Assembly (NCBI RefSeq): GCF_029846235.1
Contig: NZ_JARVWP010000016.1
Coordinates: 123,246-187,245 of the forward strand
Length of the DNA: 64,000 nucleotides
Direction: 5' to 3'
From: Bradyrhizobium sp. CER78
Lineage (GTDB): Bacteria > Pseudomonadota > Alphaproteobacteria > Rhizobiales > Xanthobacteraceae
Position 1 is the first letter of the stretch. The number at the start of each line of letters is the position of its first letter. The notes under the pieces were generated by a model. It did not search any database, had not been told where the DNA came from, and saw nothing but the letters and a program-made list of their open reading frames with translations. This document shows, in pieces, positions 35,958 through 45,478 of the stretch. The position numbers and the translations under genes are program-made.

Positions 35958-37556
35958 ATGGCCATCCAATCCAGCATTAAGGCGAACCTGTACAAGGATT
36001 CCGTGTCGTTGATGCGGGTCTCGCAGGTCACGGTCGCGCGGACCGGCGTGCAGCGGGTCACGCTGCTGATGGGAACGCGCAGCAACAAGGAATTCCTGCA
36101 GCAGGCCGGGCTGATGAGCCCGGCGCTCGAGAGCGCCAAGCCTGGCGATATCATGATCGTTGTGGCGGACGATGCGCCCGAAAAGCGCGCAGCCGCGGAG
36201 CAGGAGATTCACTCCTTGATCGTCGGTGAAGAACCGAAGGGCGGATCGGCTGAAGCGGCGGCGGAAGCACCGCCGCGCTCGATCTCCCGCGGCGTCGCGA
36301 TTGCCGATCACGCCGACCTCGCATTGATCTCGGTGCCGGGCCCCTACGCCGCGGCGGAAGCGTTGAAGGCGCTGCGGCGGGGTCTGAACGTGCTGCTGTT
36401 CAGCGACAACGTGCCGATCGAGCAGGAGCAGGCCATCAAGCGCGTCGCGGCGCAAAAGGGGCTGCTGGTGATGGGGCCGGATTGCGGCACGGCGATCATC
36501 AACGGCGTGCCGCTTGGATTTGCCAACGTCGTTCGGCGGGGCGCGATCGGGCTCGTCGGCGCATCAGGCACCGGTCTGCAAGAGGTGATGTGCCAGATCC
36601 ATCGTCATGGCCAGGGCATCTCGCAGGCCATCGGCACCGGCAGCCACGACGTTTCCAGCGAGGTCGGCGGCATCACCATGTTGCAGGGCCTTGAGCTGCT
36701 GGCGGCAGATGCGCAGACCAAGGTCGTCGCCATCGTCTCCAAGCCTCCTGCGCGCGATGTGCAAAGGCGGGTGATCGAGCGCGCCGGCGCGATCGGAAAG
36801 CCGGTCGTGATCTGCTTCCTCGGCGGCGAGCCGGCCGCATCTGCCGGCAATGTTCACCGCACGTCGTCGCTCGAGGAGACGGCGCGACAGGCCGTCGCGC
36901 TTGCGGGAGCACGTCAGCCCGGAGGTGACGAGCAGTCCATCGAAGCGTTGGCAACGCGGATTTGTGCGTCGCTGGCGCCGTCGCAGCGCTACCTGCGCGG
37001 TCTCTATTCGGGAGGAACGTTCTGCTCGGAGGCTCAGACCATTTGGCGCGCGGCGGGCCTTCGGGTCCGGTCGAACGCGCCGCTTGCGGGCGCGGATCAT
37101 CTCGCCGATGTGGAAGCGAGCCAAGGACACACCGCGATCGATCTCGGCAGTGATGAATTCACGGTGGGACGGCCGCATCCGATGATCGACTATGGCGTGC
37201 GGATCGAGCGGCTGCTGAAGGAAGCAGACGATCCGACTGTCGCCTGCATCGTGCTGGACGTCGTGCTCGGCTACGGCAGTCATCCCAATCCCGCAGAGAT
37301 CCTGGCTCCGGCGATCCGCCGGGCGAAGGCCGCCTCGCGCGGGCAGGGGCGGGAGCTTCCGGTGATCTGCTTCGTCTGCGGCACCGACGCCGATCCGCAA
37401 TCCTTCGAGACCCAGAAGGCCATGCTGGCGGACGCCGGCGCGGAGCTTGTCGGCAGCAGCACGGGCGTAGCGCGTGCCGCGCAAGCCATCGCGAGCCGCA
37501 TGGAAGCGGACGACAACGCCACGGGGCGTCGCGTGATGCAAGGTGGAGAACGATGA
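35958..37556 (+). CDS. FdrA (AllF) paralogue, copy 2
   Basis: 532 residues. Same order of motifs as copy 1: IKANLYKDSVSLMRVSQ, LLMGTRSNKEFLQQAGLM, LLVMGPDCGTAIINGVPLGF, GAIGLVGASGTGLQEVMCQI, LYSGGTFCSEAQTIWRAAG, VLGYGSHPNPAEIL. Visible sequence divergence from copy 1 argues for a different substrate, not a recent duplication. The 232-base gap before it holds no gene or obvious promoter. The stop overlaps the start of the second AllG (ATGA). Confidence 0.85.
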   Translation: MAIQSSIKANLYKDSVSLMRVSQVTVARTGVQRVTLLMGTRSNKEFLQQAGLMSPALESAKPGDIMIVVADDAPEKRAAAEQEIHSLIVGEEPKGGSAEAAAEAPPRSISRGVAIADHADLALISVPGPYAAAEALKALRRGLNVLLFSDNVPIEQEQAIKRVAAQKGLLVMGPDCGTAIINGVPLGFANVVRRGAIGLVGASGTGLQEVMCQIHRHGQGISQAIGTGSHDVSSEVGGITMLQGLELLAADAQTKVVAIVSKPPARDVQRRVIERAGAIGKPVVICFLGGEPAASAGNVHRTSSLEETARQAVALAGARQPGGDEQSIEALATRICASLAPSQRYLRGLYSGGTFCSEAQTIWRAAGLRVRSNAPLAGADHLADVEASQGHTAIDLGSDEFTVGRPHPMIDYGVRIERLLKEADDPTVACIVLDVVLGYGSHPNPAEILAPAIRRAKAASRGQGRELPVICFVCGTDADPQSFETQKAMLADAGAELVGSSTGVARAAQAIASRMEADDNATGRRVMQGGER

Positions 37557-39001
37557 TGAATGCAGCCCCTTCCGCGCTCCAGAACAAGACATCCGTCATC
37601 AGCCTCGGCGCCTCCGACCTCGATCGCGGTGTCGAAAGCAGCGGTGCGCCGCTGGTGCGTCTGCAGTGGCAGCCGGTCGGCGACGGAAGTCCCGAGGTCG
37701 CCTGGAGCCTCGCGCAACTGGTCGGCGATACCACCGATGCGGACTGCTTGGGATCGCGGATCGATCGCGCCAATGCGGAGGTGCTCGAGCGGATCCTGAC
37801 CGCGCAGCCGGTCTGGGTCGACATCGCGGCACATGCATCCGAGGTTTGGCCGGACATGGGCCGGACGTTGCTCCATGCCGGTCCGCCGATCGCCTGGAAC
37901 GACATGTGCGGCCCGATGAAAGGGGCGGTGGTCGGCGCAATCCTCTATGAGAACTGGGCGACGAGCCCGCGAGAGGCCGAGCAACTCGCCGCGTCCGGCA
38001 GCATCCGCTTCGCGCCGTGCCATGAATTCGGCGCGGTCGGGCCGATGACCGGGATCATCTCGCCCTCGATGCCGCTGTTCGTGGTGCAGAACAAGACCTC
38101 CGGCAATCGCGCCTATGCGCCGATGATGGAATCCGGCGGCGCCAAGACTTTGCGTTTCGGCGCGTTCGCGCCCGAGGTGATCGAAGGCCTCAAGCTCATC
38201 GAGACTGTGCTGGCGCCATGTCTGAAGGCCGCGGTCACCGGCATCGACGGCGGGTTGCCGTTGAAGCCGCTGATGTCGCAGTCGCTGCACATGGGCGACG
38301 ACGTCCACAATCGCAACACGGCCGCGACCCTGCTGTTGTATCGCGCCGTCACGGAATCGCTGCTCAAGTCCTCGATCTCGCGCGATCTGGTTCACGAGAC
38401 GCTGCGGACGATCGGGGCCGACGACATGTTCTTCCTGAGCCTGTCGATGGCGGCGTGCAAGGCGACCATGGACGCGGCGCACGGCGTGCCGTTCAGCAGC
38501 ATCGTCACGGCGATGGCGCGCAACGGCGTCAATGTCGGCATCAGGGTCAGCGGACTGGACGGGCAATGGTTTGTCGGTCCGGCCGATATTCCGGTCGGCC
38601 TGTTCCTGCCCGGTTTCAGCGAGGCCGATGCCAATCCCGATATCGGCGACAGCGCGATCACCGAGACCGCGGGACTCGGCGCGTTCGCGATGGCAGCGGC
38701 TCCGGCGATGGTCCAATTCGTCGGCGGCACGCCGCAGGACGCCCTGCGCTATTCGCGCGAGATGGCGCACGTCACGATCGGTCGCAACCCCGGCTTCACT
38801 CTGCCGATGCTCGACTTCATCGGAGCTCCGGTCGGCATCGACGTCCGCAGGGTAGTGGACGAGAGCATGCGGCCGGTCATCAACACCGCAACGGCGCACA
38901 AGGAGCCGGGCATGGGGATCATCGGCGCCGGCGTCGTGCAGGCCCCGATGAAGTGCTTCGTCGACGCCGTCGGCGCGCTGGCGACGATTGGCGTGAGATG
39001 A
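37553..39001 (+). CDS. DUF1116 (AllG) paralogue, copy 2, with fused N-terminal module
   Basis: 482 residues, about 65 more than copy 1. The extra N-terminus (SVISLGASDLDRG, then PLVRLQWQPVGDGSPEV) matches the pattern of the separate 62-residue protein before copy 1. The DUF1116 body follows: LLHAGPPIAWNDMCGPMKGA, FGAVGPMTGIISPSMPLFVV, HMGDDVHNRN, ATAHKEPGMGIIGAGVV. It is the partner of AllF copy 2 and precedes a BMP-type transporter. No second AllH is present, so it either shares AllH or works without it. Confidence 0.85.
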   Translation: MMNAAPSALQNKTSVISLGASDLDRGVESSGAPLVRLQWQPVGDGSPEVAWSLAQLVGDTTDADCLGSRIDRANAEVLERILTAQPVWVDIAAHASEVWPDMGRTLLHAGPPIAWNDMCGPMKGAVVGAILYENWATSPREAEQLAASGSIRFAPCHEFGAVGPMTGIISPSMPLFVVQNKTSGNRAYAPMMESGGAKTLRFGAFAPEVIEGLKLIETVLAPCLKAAVTGIDGGLPLKPLMSQSLHMGDDVHNRNTAATLLLYRAVTESLLKSSISRDLVHETLRTIGADDMFFLSLSMAACKATMDAAHGVPFSSIVTAMARNGVNVGIRVSGLDGQWFVGPADIPVGLFLPGFSEADANPDIGDSAITETAGLGAFAMAAAPAMVQFVGGTPQDALRYSREMAHVTIGRNPGFTLPMLDFIGAPVGIDVRRVVDESMRPVINTATAHKEPGMGIIGAGVVQAPMKCFVDAVGALATIGVR

Positions 39002-39101
39002 CGCGGCTTCGATTCTAAGGAAGACGGCGCGGCCGCGCCGCCGATACAAAAATGCCGCAACAAAGAGTGCGGCGACACCGGGAACGAACAGGAGGAAACA
39101 C

Positions 39102-40091
39102 ATGAGCGCTACCCGTCGTGCATTTCTGCAAACTGGCCTGCTCTCGGCAGCCTTTATCGGTTCATCGGGCCGGCTTGCCTTCGCCGACGATGCGGCGAAG
39201 CCGCTCCGCATCGGCATTCTCATTCCGGGGTCGCGGGCCGACCATGGCTGGATGGAGTCGGCCTACAACGGCATGAAGGCGGCCGAGCAACGCCACGGCA
39301 ACAAGGTCGTGATCACGTCGATCGAGAACGTCAAGTTCGCCGACATGGAGCAGGCGCTCGTCACGCTCGCGACCAAGAACGACATGGTGATCGGCGCCGC
39401 GGGGCAGACCCAGGCGTCGGTGCTCAAGGTCGCGAAGCGCTTCCCGAAGGTGAAGTTCTCCATCGTCGGCCCGACCGGACAGCCGACCGAAAACGTCGCG
39501 CAGTACGACGTGCTGCAGGCCCAGATCGGCTTCATTGCCGGTGCCGTCGCCGCGATGATGTCGAAGAACGGTGCGGTGAGCTATGTCGGCGGCCTTGAAA
39601 TTCCGGCCATCGTCAACACCGGTACGGAGTTCGCCAACGGCGCCAAGCACGTCAAGCCGGATACCAAATGCTTCGTGACCTACACCGGCGACTTTGACGA
39701 CGTCGCCAAGGCGAAGGAAGCAACCCTTGCCGCGATCGCGCAGGGCGCCGACGTGCACTACAACATCCTCAATCTCGGCGTACGCGGCATGGAGCAGGCG
39801 GCGCGCGAGAAGGGCACCAAGATGATCGGGAGCTATACCAACTACTGCACCGACAACAACCCGCTCTACATCGCCTACACGGTCAGCGGCATCGGCTTCA
39901 TGGTCGAATACGCCATCGACCAGGCCGTCGCCGGAACGTGGCACCCGGAATACAAGCAGTTCGGCCTCGCCATGGGGCCACGTTCGGCCGACATCGAGAT
40001 CTGCACCGGAGCAACGCCCGAGATCCAGGCCAAGATCAAGGAGCTGAAGGACGACCTGCTGTCGAACAAGATCAAAGTCAAGGTGGGCTGA
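39102..40091 (+). CDS. BMP-family ABC transporter substrate-binding protein
   Basis: 329 residues. The N-terminus has twin arginines (TRRAFLQTGLLSAAF), a likely Tat signal. The mature part is the basic-membrane-protein (PnrA-like) fold: RIGILIPGSRADHGWMESAY, NGMKAAEQRHG, GAAGQTQASVLKVAKRFPKV. BMP receptors mostly bind nucleosides or nucleobase-like compounds, some bind purine-ring derivatives. It heads the transporter BMP-ATPase-permease-permease. A palindrome (39025-39040) lies in the gap upstream. Twin-Arg export may mean folding before export. Confidence 0.9.
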   Translation: MSATRRAFLQTGLLSAAFIGSSGRLAFADDAAKPLRIGILIPGSRADHGWMESAYNGMKAAEQRHGNKVVITSIENVKFADMEQALVTLATKNDMVIGAAGQTQASVLKVAKRFPKVKFSIVGPTGQPTENVAQYDVLQAQIGFIAGAVAAMMSKNGAVSYVGGLEIPAIVNTGTEFANGAKHVKPDTKCFVTYTGDFDDVAKAKEATLAAIAQGADVHYNILNLGVRGMEQAAREKGTKMIGSYTNYCTDNNPLYIAYTVSGIGFMVEYAIDQAVAGTWHPEYKQFGLAMGPRSADIEICTGATPEIQAKIKELKDDLLSNKIKVKVG

Positions 40092-40093
40092 CC

Positions 40094-41647
40094 GTGGCTG
40101 TTCTCGAACTGTCTGGCTTGACCAAGCGCTTCGGGGCCTTCACCGCGCTCGACGACATTTCGCTGCAGATCGAGCGCGGCGAGGTGCATTGCCTGCTTGG
40201 CGAGAACGGTGCCGGCAAATCGACATTGTGCAACCTGGTGTTCGGGGTGCATCGGCCTGATGCCGGCACGATGACGCTGGGCGGAGAGCCGTTCCACCCC
40301 CGCGGCCCGGCGGAAGCGCTGCAGCGCGGTGTCGTGATGGTGCACCAGCATTTCAGCCTGGTGCCCAACATGAGCGTGGCCGAGAACCTGATGCTTGGCC
40401 GGGCCAGTGCGGTGCTGAAGCCGCAGGACATCATCGTGCGGATGGAGCAACTCGCGGCGGAGTACGGGCTCGAGATCGATCCCGAAGCGCGCATCGAGGA
40501 CCTCTCGGTCGGTGAGCGGCAGCGGGTCGAGATCATCAAGTGCCTGCTCGGCGATCCGCAACTGCTCGTGCTCGACGAGCCGACGGCCGTTCTGCAGCCG
40601 GACGAGATCGACGCGCTGCTGGCGATCTGCCGCCAGGTGGCGCTGCGCGGAAAATCCGTGATCCTGGTGACGCACAAGCTCGGCGAAATCAGCCGGGTCG
40701 CCGATCGCACCACGGTGCTGCGGCAGGGCCGCATCATCGAGACCGTCGCGATGGAGGGCGCCGACATCCGGTCGCTGGTGCGCTCCATGGTCGGCCGCGA
40801 CGTGCAGTCGGCGGGCTCGGTGCTCGCCGCGGCAGTCGACATTGAAGGCAAGACGCCGGCGAAACCCTCAAGCGCTGCTGGTCCGGCGTCGCCGGGCGAG
40901 GCGGTGCTGCAGATCTCGGACCTCGTGTATCGCGACCCGCATGGCGTGCCGAGGCTCGACGGTTTGAGCCTCACGGTCGGCACCGGCGAGATCGTCGGGA
41001 TCGCGGGCGTCGAGGGCAACGGCCAGACCGAGCTCGGGCTGATCCTGGCCGGGCTCGCCGCGCCGAGCGCGGGCGCGATCGTGGTCGGCGGAACGTCGGT
41101 CGGCGGTTGCTCGCCGCAGGAGATCACGGACGCGGGCGTCGGCATCGTTCCCGAGGATCGCCATGCGGTCGCCTGCATCAAGGAATTGTCGGTGGCCGAG
41201 AACCTTTATCTCGGCGCGATCGGAAAATTCAGCCGCTTCGGCCTGCTCGACAAGTCGGCGCGACGCAAGGCGGCGGAGGCGATGATGCGCGACTTCGACG
41301 TGCGGGCGAGCAGCCCGGATGTTTCGATGGCTAGCCTTTCCGGTGGCAATCAGCAGAAGGCGGTGCTTGCACGCGAGCTGTCGCTCGATCCGCTGGTGTT
41401 CCTGCTCGCGGCACAGCCGACGCGCGGGCTCGACGTCGGCGCGATCGAGGCCGTCTACAACCGCATCCGGGCCGCGCGCGATGACGGCCTCGGGGTGCTT
41501 CTGATCTCCAGCGAGCTCGAGGAGCTGATGGCGGTGTCGGATCGGATCGCGGTGATCTACCGCGGAAAGCTGGTTGGCGAGCTCGCCGCCGGGTCGTTCA
41601 GCCGTGAGGCGATCGGGGCGATGATGTCGGGGCACGCACATGTCTAG
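40094..41647 (+). CDS. ABC transporter ATPase with two nucleotide-binding domains (nucleoside/sugar type)
   Basis: 517 residues, GTG start 2 bases after the BMP stop. The first domain has Walker A GENGAGKSTLCNLVFG and signature LSVGERQRVEIIKCLLGDPQ, LVLDEPTAVL. The second is the degenerate form normal for this family (GIAGVEGNGQTELGLILAG, MASLSGGNQQKAVLARELSL). The Walker B region in the second domain reads VFLLAAQPTRGLDVG, where the usual Glu is Ala-Gln, as in many such proteins. Its end overlaps the permease start by 8 bases. Confidence 0.92.
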   Translation: MAVLELSGLTKRFGAFTALDDISLQIERGEVHCLLGENGAGKSTLCNLVFGVHRPDAGTMTLGGEPFHPRGPAEALQRGVVMVHQHFSLVPNMSVAENLMLGRASAVLKPQDIIVRMEQLAAEYGLEIDPEARIEDLSVGERQRVEIIKCLLGDPQLLVLDEPTAVLQPDEIDALLAICRQVALRGKSVILVTHKLGEISRVADRTTVLRQGRIIETVAMEGADIRSLVRSMVGRDVQSAGSVLAAAVDIEGKTPAKPSSAAGPASPGEAVLQISDLVYRDPHGVPRLDGLSLTVGTGEIVGIAGVEGNGQTELGLILAGLAAPSAGAIVVGGTSVGGCSPQEITDAGVGIVPEDRHAVACIKELSVAENLYLGAIGKFSRFGLLDKSARRKAAEAMMRDFDVRASSPDVSMASLSGGNQQKAVLARELSLDPLVFLLAAQPTRGLDVGAIEAVYNRIRAARDDGLGVLLISSELEELMAVSDRIAVIYRGKLVGELAAGSFSREAIGAMMSGHAHV

Positions 41648-42749
41648 GTTGGCCATGGTCATGAAGAATCCGAAGCTCGCGCGGGTCGCGCAGGGCGCGA
41701 GACTCGAGCTCGTGCCGTTGCAGGTCCTGGTGCCAGTGGTATCGACCATTATCGCGCTCGGCATTGGCCTCATCATCATCGCTGCGACAGGTGCCTCTGT
41801 CGTCGAGGCGATCGAAGCCTTCTGGGACGGCATGGCGGGAAGCGATTTCAACATCGGCGCGTCGATCAATCGCGCCATCAGCCTCGCGCTGGTCGGTCTC
41901 GGCTTCATCTTTGCCAGCCGTGCCAATTTGACCAATGTGGGAGGCGAGGGGCAGATCGCGATGGGTGGCATGTTCGCAACCGCAGCGGCTCTGCATGGCG
42001 CCGGCGGCTTGCCGCTGGGACTGGCGTTCATCGTGCCGCTCGTTGCCGGAACCCTCGCCGGAGCCGTCTGGGGCGGCCTTGCGGGCGTTCTCAAGTCGGC
42101 CCGCGGCACTAACGAGGTGATCAGCACATTATTGTTGAGCTTCATCGCGTTGCCGCTGGTGTACTGGTCCGTCGAGTCCTTCCACCTGCTGCGCAAGCCG
42201 ATCAGCGATGTGTCGTCGCTGCCGGAATCGGCGGAGATTCCGGACTCGACCAAGCTGCCCCTGCTGTTCCCGGACAATGGATCTCCGCTCCATATCGGAT
42301 TGCTGATTGCGGCGATTGCGGTCGTCGTGGTGTGGCTGGTGCTCAAGCACAGCTCGCTCGGCCTGCGGCTGCGCGCCGTCGGCCTGAATGCGATGGCCTC
42401 CCGCCGTGCGGGGATGCGGACGAGCTTCTACGTGATCCTGGCCATGACGGTGTCCGGAGGCCTGGGCGGTCTCGGCGGCGCGATCATGATCCTCGGCCAG
42501 CAATTCTACCTGACGAGCGATTTCTCGTCGGGCTACGGATTCGACGGCCTGGTCGTCGGCCTGCTGTCGCGCGGCTCGGCCGTCGGCGTCGTGATCGGCG
42601 CGTTGCTGTTCGGATTCCTGCGATCGGGATCGATCAACATGGAGATTTCGGCGCACGTCCCGTCGGCCGTCGTGCTGATCTGCCAGGGCCTGATCGTCAT
42701 CATCATTGCAGGTTCCGCGATCCTCACCAACCGAAAGGTGACCCGATGA
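41640..42749 (+). CDS. ABC transporter permease (BMP/nucleoside type), subunit 1
   Basis: 369 residues, multi-span membrane permease of the BPD_transp_2 family. Motifs include ISLALVGLGFIFASRANLTN, VGGEGQIAMGGMFATAAALH, ARGTNEVISTLLLSFIALPL and AVGLNAMASRRAGMRTSFYV (ATPase-contact loop). It is coupled by overlap to both neighbours. Confidence 0.92.
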   Translation: MSRLAMVMKNPKLARVAQGARLELVPLQVLVPVVSTIIALGIGLIIIAATGASVVEAIEAFWDGMAGSDFNIGASINRAISLALVGLGFIFASRANLTNVGGEGQIAMGGMFATAAALHGAGGLPLGLAFIVPLVAGTLAGAVWGGLAGVLKSARGTNEVISTLLLSFIALPLVYWSVESFHLLRKPISDVSSLPESAEIPDSTKLPLLFPDNGSPLHIGLLIAAIAVVVVWLVLKHSSLGLRLRAVGLNAMASRRAGMRTSFYVILAMTVSGGLGGLGGAIMILGQQFYLTSDFSSGYGFDGLVVGLLSRGSAVGVVIGALLFGFLRSGSINMEISAHVPSAVVLICQGLIVIIIAGSAILTNRKVTR

Positions 42750-43669
42750 TTGACGAACAAATGGCCGTGTTCATCGGCTCCGGACTTCGCCTCGCGGTCC
42801 CGATCATTTTTGCCGCAACCGGCGAGATGCTGAGCGAGCGCGCCGGCGTGCTCAATCTGAGCCTCGACGGCATGATGCTGATGTCGGCTTTCACGGCGGC
42901 GCTGGCATCGTGGGCGACCGGCTCGCCGCTCATTGGTGTCGCGGCCGGCGTGTTGGTCGCGACTGCGGTTGCCGCGGTCCAGGCCGTGCTGAGCGTGACG
43001 TTGCGCGCCAATCAACTGGTCGTCGGAATCGGGTTCAACATCCTGGCGCTGGGGACAACGACGTTTCTCTACCGCGAGATCTTCGGGCCGCTGTCGCGCG
43101 ATCCGATTCCCGGCTTCGCGCAGCTCAATCTGCCGTGGCTCCCACGTATCCCGGTGATCGGGCCGGCGTTGGCGAACCAGACCGGCCTTGCCTATGTCAG
43201 CATCCTGATGGTCGTCGTGACCTGGTTGATCCTGAAGTACACGTCGTTCGGGCTGGCGGTGCGGGCGGTCGGCGAAGATCCGCGCGCCGCGGACAAGGCC
43301 GGCATCAGCGTGGCGAAGACCCGTTATCTCGGTGTGCTCTACGCCGGCATCCTTGCGGGCCTTGGTGGTGCGTTCATGTCGGTTGCGGACAGCAATACGT
43401 TCACCGAGAACATGACCAAGGGCGCGGGCTATCTCGCGATCACGGCCGTGATCTTCGGCGGCTGGAATCCCTGGTACACGCTGGCGGCGTGCCTGCTGTT
43501 CGGCTTTGCGACCGCGCTGCAATTCCTGGTGCCGGCGCTGCAACTCGATGTGCCGGTCGCGTTGCTGTTGTTGCTGCCGTATCTGCTGGCGCTGGTCGCC
43601 ATCGCGGGCCTCGTCGGAAAGAGCAGACAGCCCTCGGCGCTGACCATTCCGTTCGAACGGGGCGGCTGA
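42746..43669 (+). CDS. ABC transporter permease (BMP/nucleoside type), subunit 2
   Basis: 307 residues, starting at ATG 42746 that overlaps the previous stop (ATGA). The family start RLAVPIIFAATGEMLSERAG and VLNLSLDGMMLMSAF are present, with the ATPase-contact loop AVRAVGEDPRAADKAGISVA. Together with the previous three genes it makes a full importer. Confidence 0.92.
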   Translation: MIDEQMAVFIGSGLRLAVPIIFAATGEMLSERAGVLNLSLDGMMLMSAFTAALASWATGSPLIGVAAGVLVATAVAAVQAVLSVTLRANQLVVGIGFNILALGTTTFLYREIFGPLSRDPIPGFAQLNLPWLPRIPVIGPALANQTGLAYVSILMVVVTWLILKYTSFGLAVRAVGEDPRAADKAGISVAKTRYLGVLYAGILAGLGGAFMSVADSNTFTENMTKGAGYLAITAVIFGGWNPWYTLAACLLFGFATALQFLVPALQLDVPVALLLLLPYLLALVAIAGLVGKSRQPSALTIPFERGG

Positions 43670-43714
43670 TCGCAACGGACTTCAAGAAAGCATAAGCAAA
43701 GGGAGGAAAGTCCA

Positions 43715-44545
43715 ATGACGAGTTCCACGTTAGCGAAAGCCGCGGAGTCCGCTGCGTCCAGCGCCGCCAATCCTCTTGGGTCCGCTCCCGGCTACAAATG
43801 GCTGGTCGATGACAACAACGTCAACATGGCGATGGCGCCGCCGCCGCCCCGCGTGGTGACGATCGACGCGCAGCCCCAGACGGTGACTGTCGATCTGCAC
43901 CGCACCGTCCTCATCGTCGTCGACATGCAGAACGATTTCTGCGCCAAGGGCGGATGGGTCGACCATCTCGGCCTCGATCACACGCCGGATCGGGCGCCGA
44001 TCGAGCCGCTGCAGAAGCTGCTTCCGGTATTGAGGAATGCCGGCGTGCACGTCATCTGGCTGAACTGGGGCAATCGGCCGGATCTGAAGAACATGGCGCC
44101 CAACCAGCTCCATTTGTACAAGCCGAAGGGCACTGGCATCGGTCTTGGCGAGCCGTTGCCGGGCAGCGGCGCGCGCGTGTTGCAGAAGGACAGCTGGGCC
44201 GCGGCCGTTGTCGATGAGTTGAAACAGGAACCCGAGGACATTCACGTCGACAAATACCGGATTAGCGGCTTCTGGGACACGCCGCTGGACAGCATTCTGC
44301 GCAATCTCGGCACCAAGACCATCCTGTTTGCCGGCGTCAACACCGATCAATGCGTGCTGCATTCGCTCACGGATGCGAACTTCCTGGGCTATGGCTGCCT
44401 GCTGGTCGAGGATTGCTGCGCGACGACTTCGCCGGGCTTTTGTGTTGAAGCAACCCTGTTCAACGTCAAGAAATGCTTCGGCTTCGTGACGCATTCGTCT
44501 GACGTCATCGGTGCCGTTCAGGAGCATATCCAGCAGCACCGGTGA
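43715..44545 (+). CDS. Isochorismatase-like cysteine hydrolase (RutB / ureido-hydrolase type)
   Basis: 276 residues. The catalytic triad can be placed at Asp70 (LIVVDMQNDFC), Lys180 (VDKYRISGFWDTPLDSIL) and Cys213 (GVNTDQCVLHSLTDANFLGY). The DKYRISGFWDTPLDSILR pattern resembles RutB (ureidoacrylate hydrolase) and related N-carbamoyl or biuret hydrolases, more than true isochorismatases. A ~45-residue N-terminal extension precedes the core. GGGAGG lies upstream. As the last gene after the BMP transporter it probably opens an imported ureido compound, giving carbamate/ammonia. Confidence 0.82.
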   Translation: MTSSTLAKAAESAASSAANPLGSAPGYKWLVDDNNVNMAMAPPPPRVVTIDAQPQTVTVDLHRTVLIVVDMQNDFCAKGGWVDHLGLDHTPDRAPIEPLQKLLPVLRNAGVHVIWLNWGNRPDLKNMAPNQLHLYKPKGTGIGLGEPLPGSGARVLQKDSWAAAVVDELKQEPEDIHVDKYRISGFWDTPLDSILRNLGTKTILFAGVNTDQCVLHSLTDANFLGYGCLLVEDCCATTSPGFCVEATLFNVKKCFGFVTHSSDVIGAVQEHIQQHR

Positions 44546-44592
44546 CACCCCGGGCAAGTCGTGGCTTCGTGATCCCGGCGGGCGTGCCCACG

Positions 44593-45279
44593 CTAGGTTT
44601 GCGAAGCCGCGTTCGATCCTTGTCTGCCTGATCCCAGGCGTGGTTCCGTCCCAGCCAGCAGCCGCTGAATGTTGGCGCGATGGCGCACGATCACGTAAAG
44701 GCCACCTGCGATGACCAGCAGCCGATATGGTAACGGCTGCTCCATGGCGCAGACCAGGGCGATCGCAGCGAGCGCCGCCGACATCGAACTCAGGGACACA
44801 ATCCGGGAAAACGCCAGCACAACGCCAAAGACGAGGGCTGCGCCCAGGCCGACCGGCCAGGACATAGCCAGCAACACGCCGAGCCCCGTCGCCGCGGATT
44901 TCCCGCCGGTAAAATTCAGCCAGATCGAGCGGCTGTGTCCCAACAACACGGCAAGTCCGGCCAGGCAGACCGCCCAGGGCAGCAAGGTTTGCTGGTCAAA
45001 GGGTGTCGGTGGCGTGACCGACGGCAACGTATAAAGCCAGGAATAAAACCAGCGGGCAAACGCGATCGCTGCCGCGCCTTTCAGCACATCCACCAGCAGG
45101 ACCGCCAAGGCGGGCCACTTGCCGAGGGTGCGCAAGACGTTGGTTGCGCCGGTGGATCTGGAGCCGTGCTGGCGGATGTCGATGCCCTTGAGCAGTTTCC
45201 CCGCCAGATAGCCCGCGGGCGTAGCACCGAAGAGATAGCCGACCACCAATCCGGCCACGCTTGCTATCCAGAAAACCAT
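44593..45279 (-). CDS. plsY: Acyl-phosphate:glycerol-3-phosphate acyltransferase (PlsY family)
   Basis: 228 residues, membrane protein that acylates glycerol-3-phosphate in phospholipid synthesis. PlsY motifs are seen: FGATPAGYLAGKLLKGIDIR, HGSRSTGATNVLRTLGK, and WLNFTGGKSAATGLGVLL. It is convergent with the hydrolase gene and marks the end of the catabolic locus. A second PlsY elsewhere cannot be excluded, and the C-terminal tail is longer than usual. Confidence 0.88.
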   Translation of the reverse strand: MVFWIASVAGLVVGYLFGATPAGYLAGKLLKGIDIRQHGSRSTGATNVLRTLGKWPALAVLLVDVLKGAAAIAFARWFYSWLYTLPSVTPPTPFDQQTLLPWAVCLAGLAVLLGHSRSIWLNFTGGKSAATGLGVLLAMSWPVGLGAALVFGVVLAFSRIVSLSSMSAALAAIALVCAMEQPLPYRLLVIAGGLYVIVRHRANIQRLLAGTEPRLGSGRQGSNAASQT

Positions 45280-45478
45280 AGGCGTCCCTCCGTGCCGTAG
45301 TGTCAGGGATGCGTCGTCCGGAGTCTACCTCGGTGCGGCGGCCGAAACCTCGATACGAGAGGTGGATTGCCTTCTTACCCGCTTCAATCCGCTTTGGAAT
45401 AGGCTGGCCGCGCGATAGATACCGCGATTGACTGGCCGATCGACCGGCCATGCGGCCGCGACGGAGACAGGACACGGA

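Noticed and set aside
39025..39040. GC-rich 16-base palindrome before the BMP gene as a terminator
   Set aside because: The loop would be only two bases and no T-run follows; it may be chance in GC-rich DNA.
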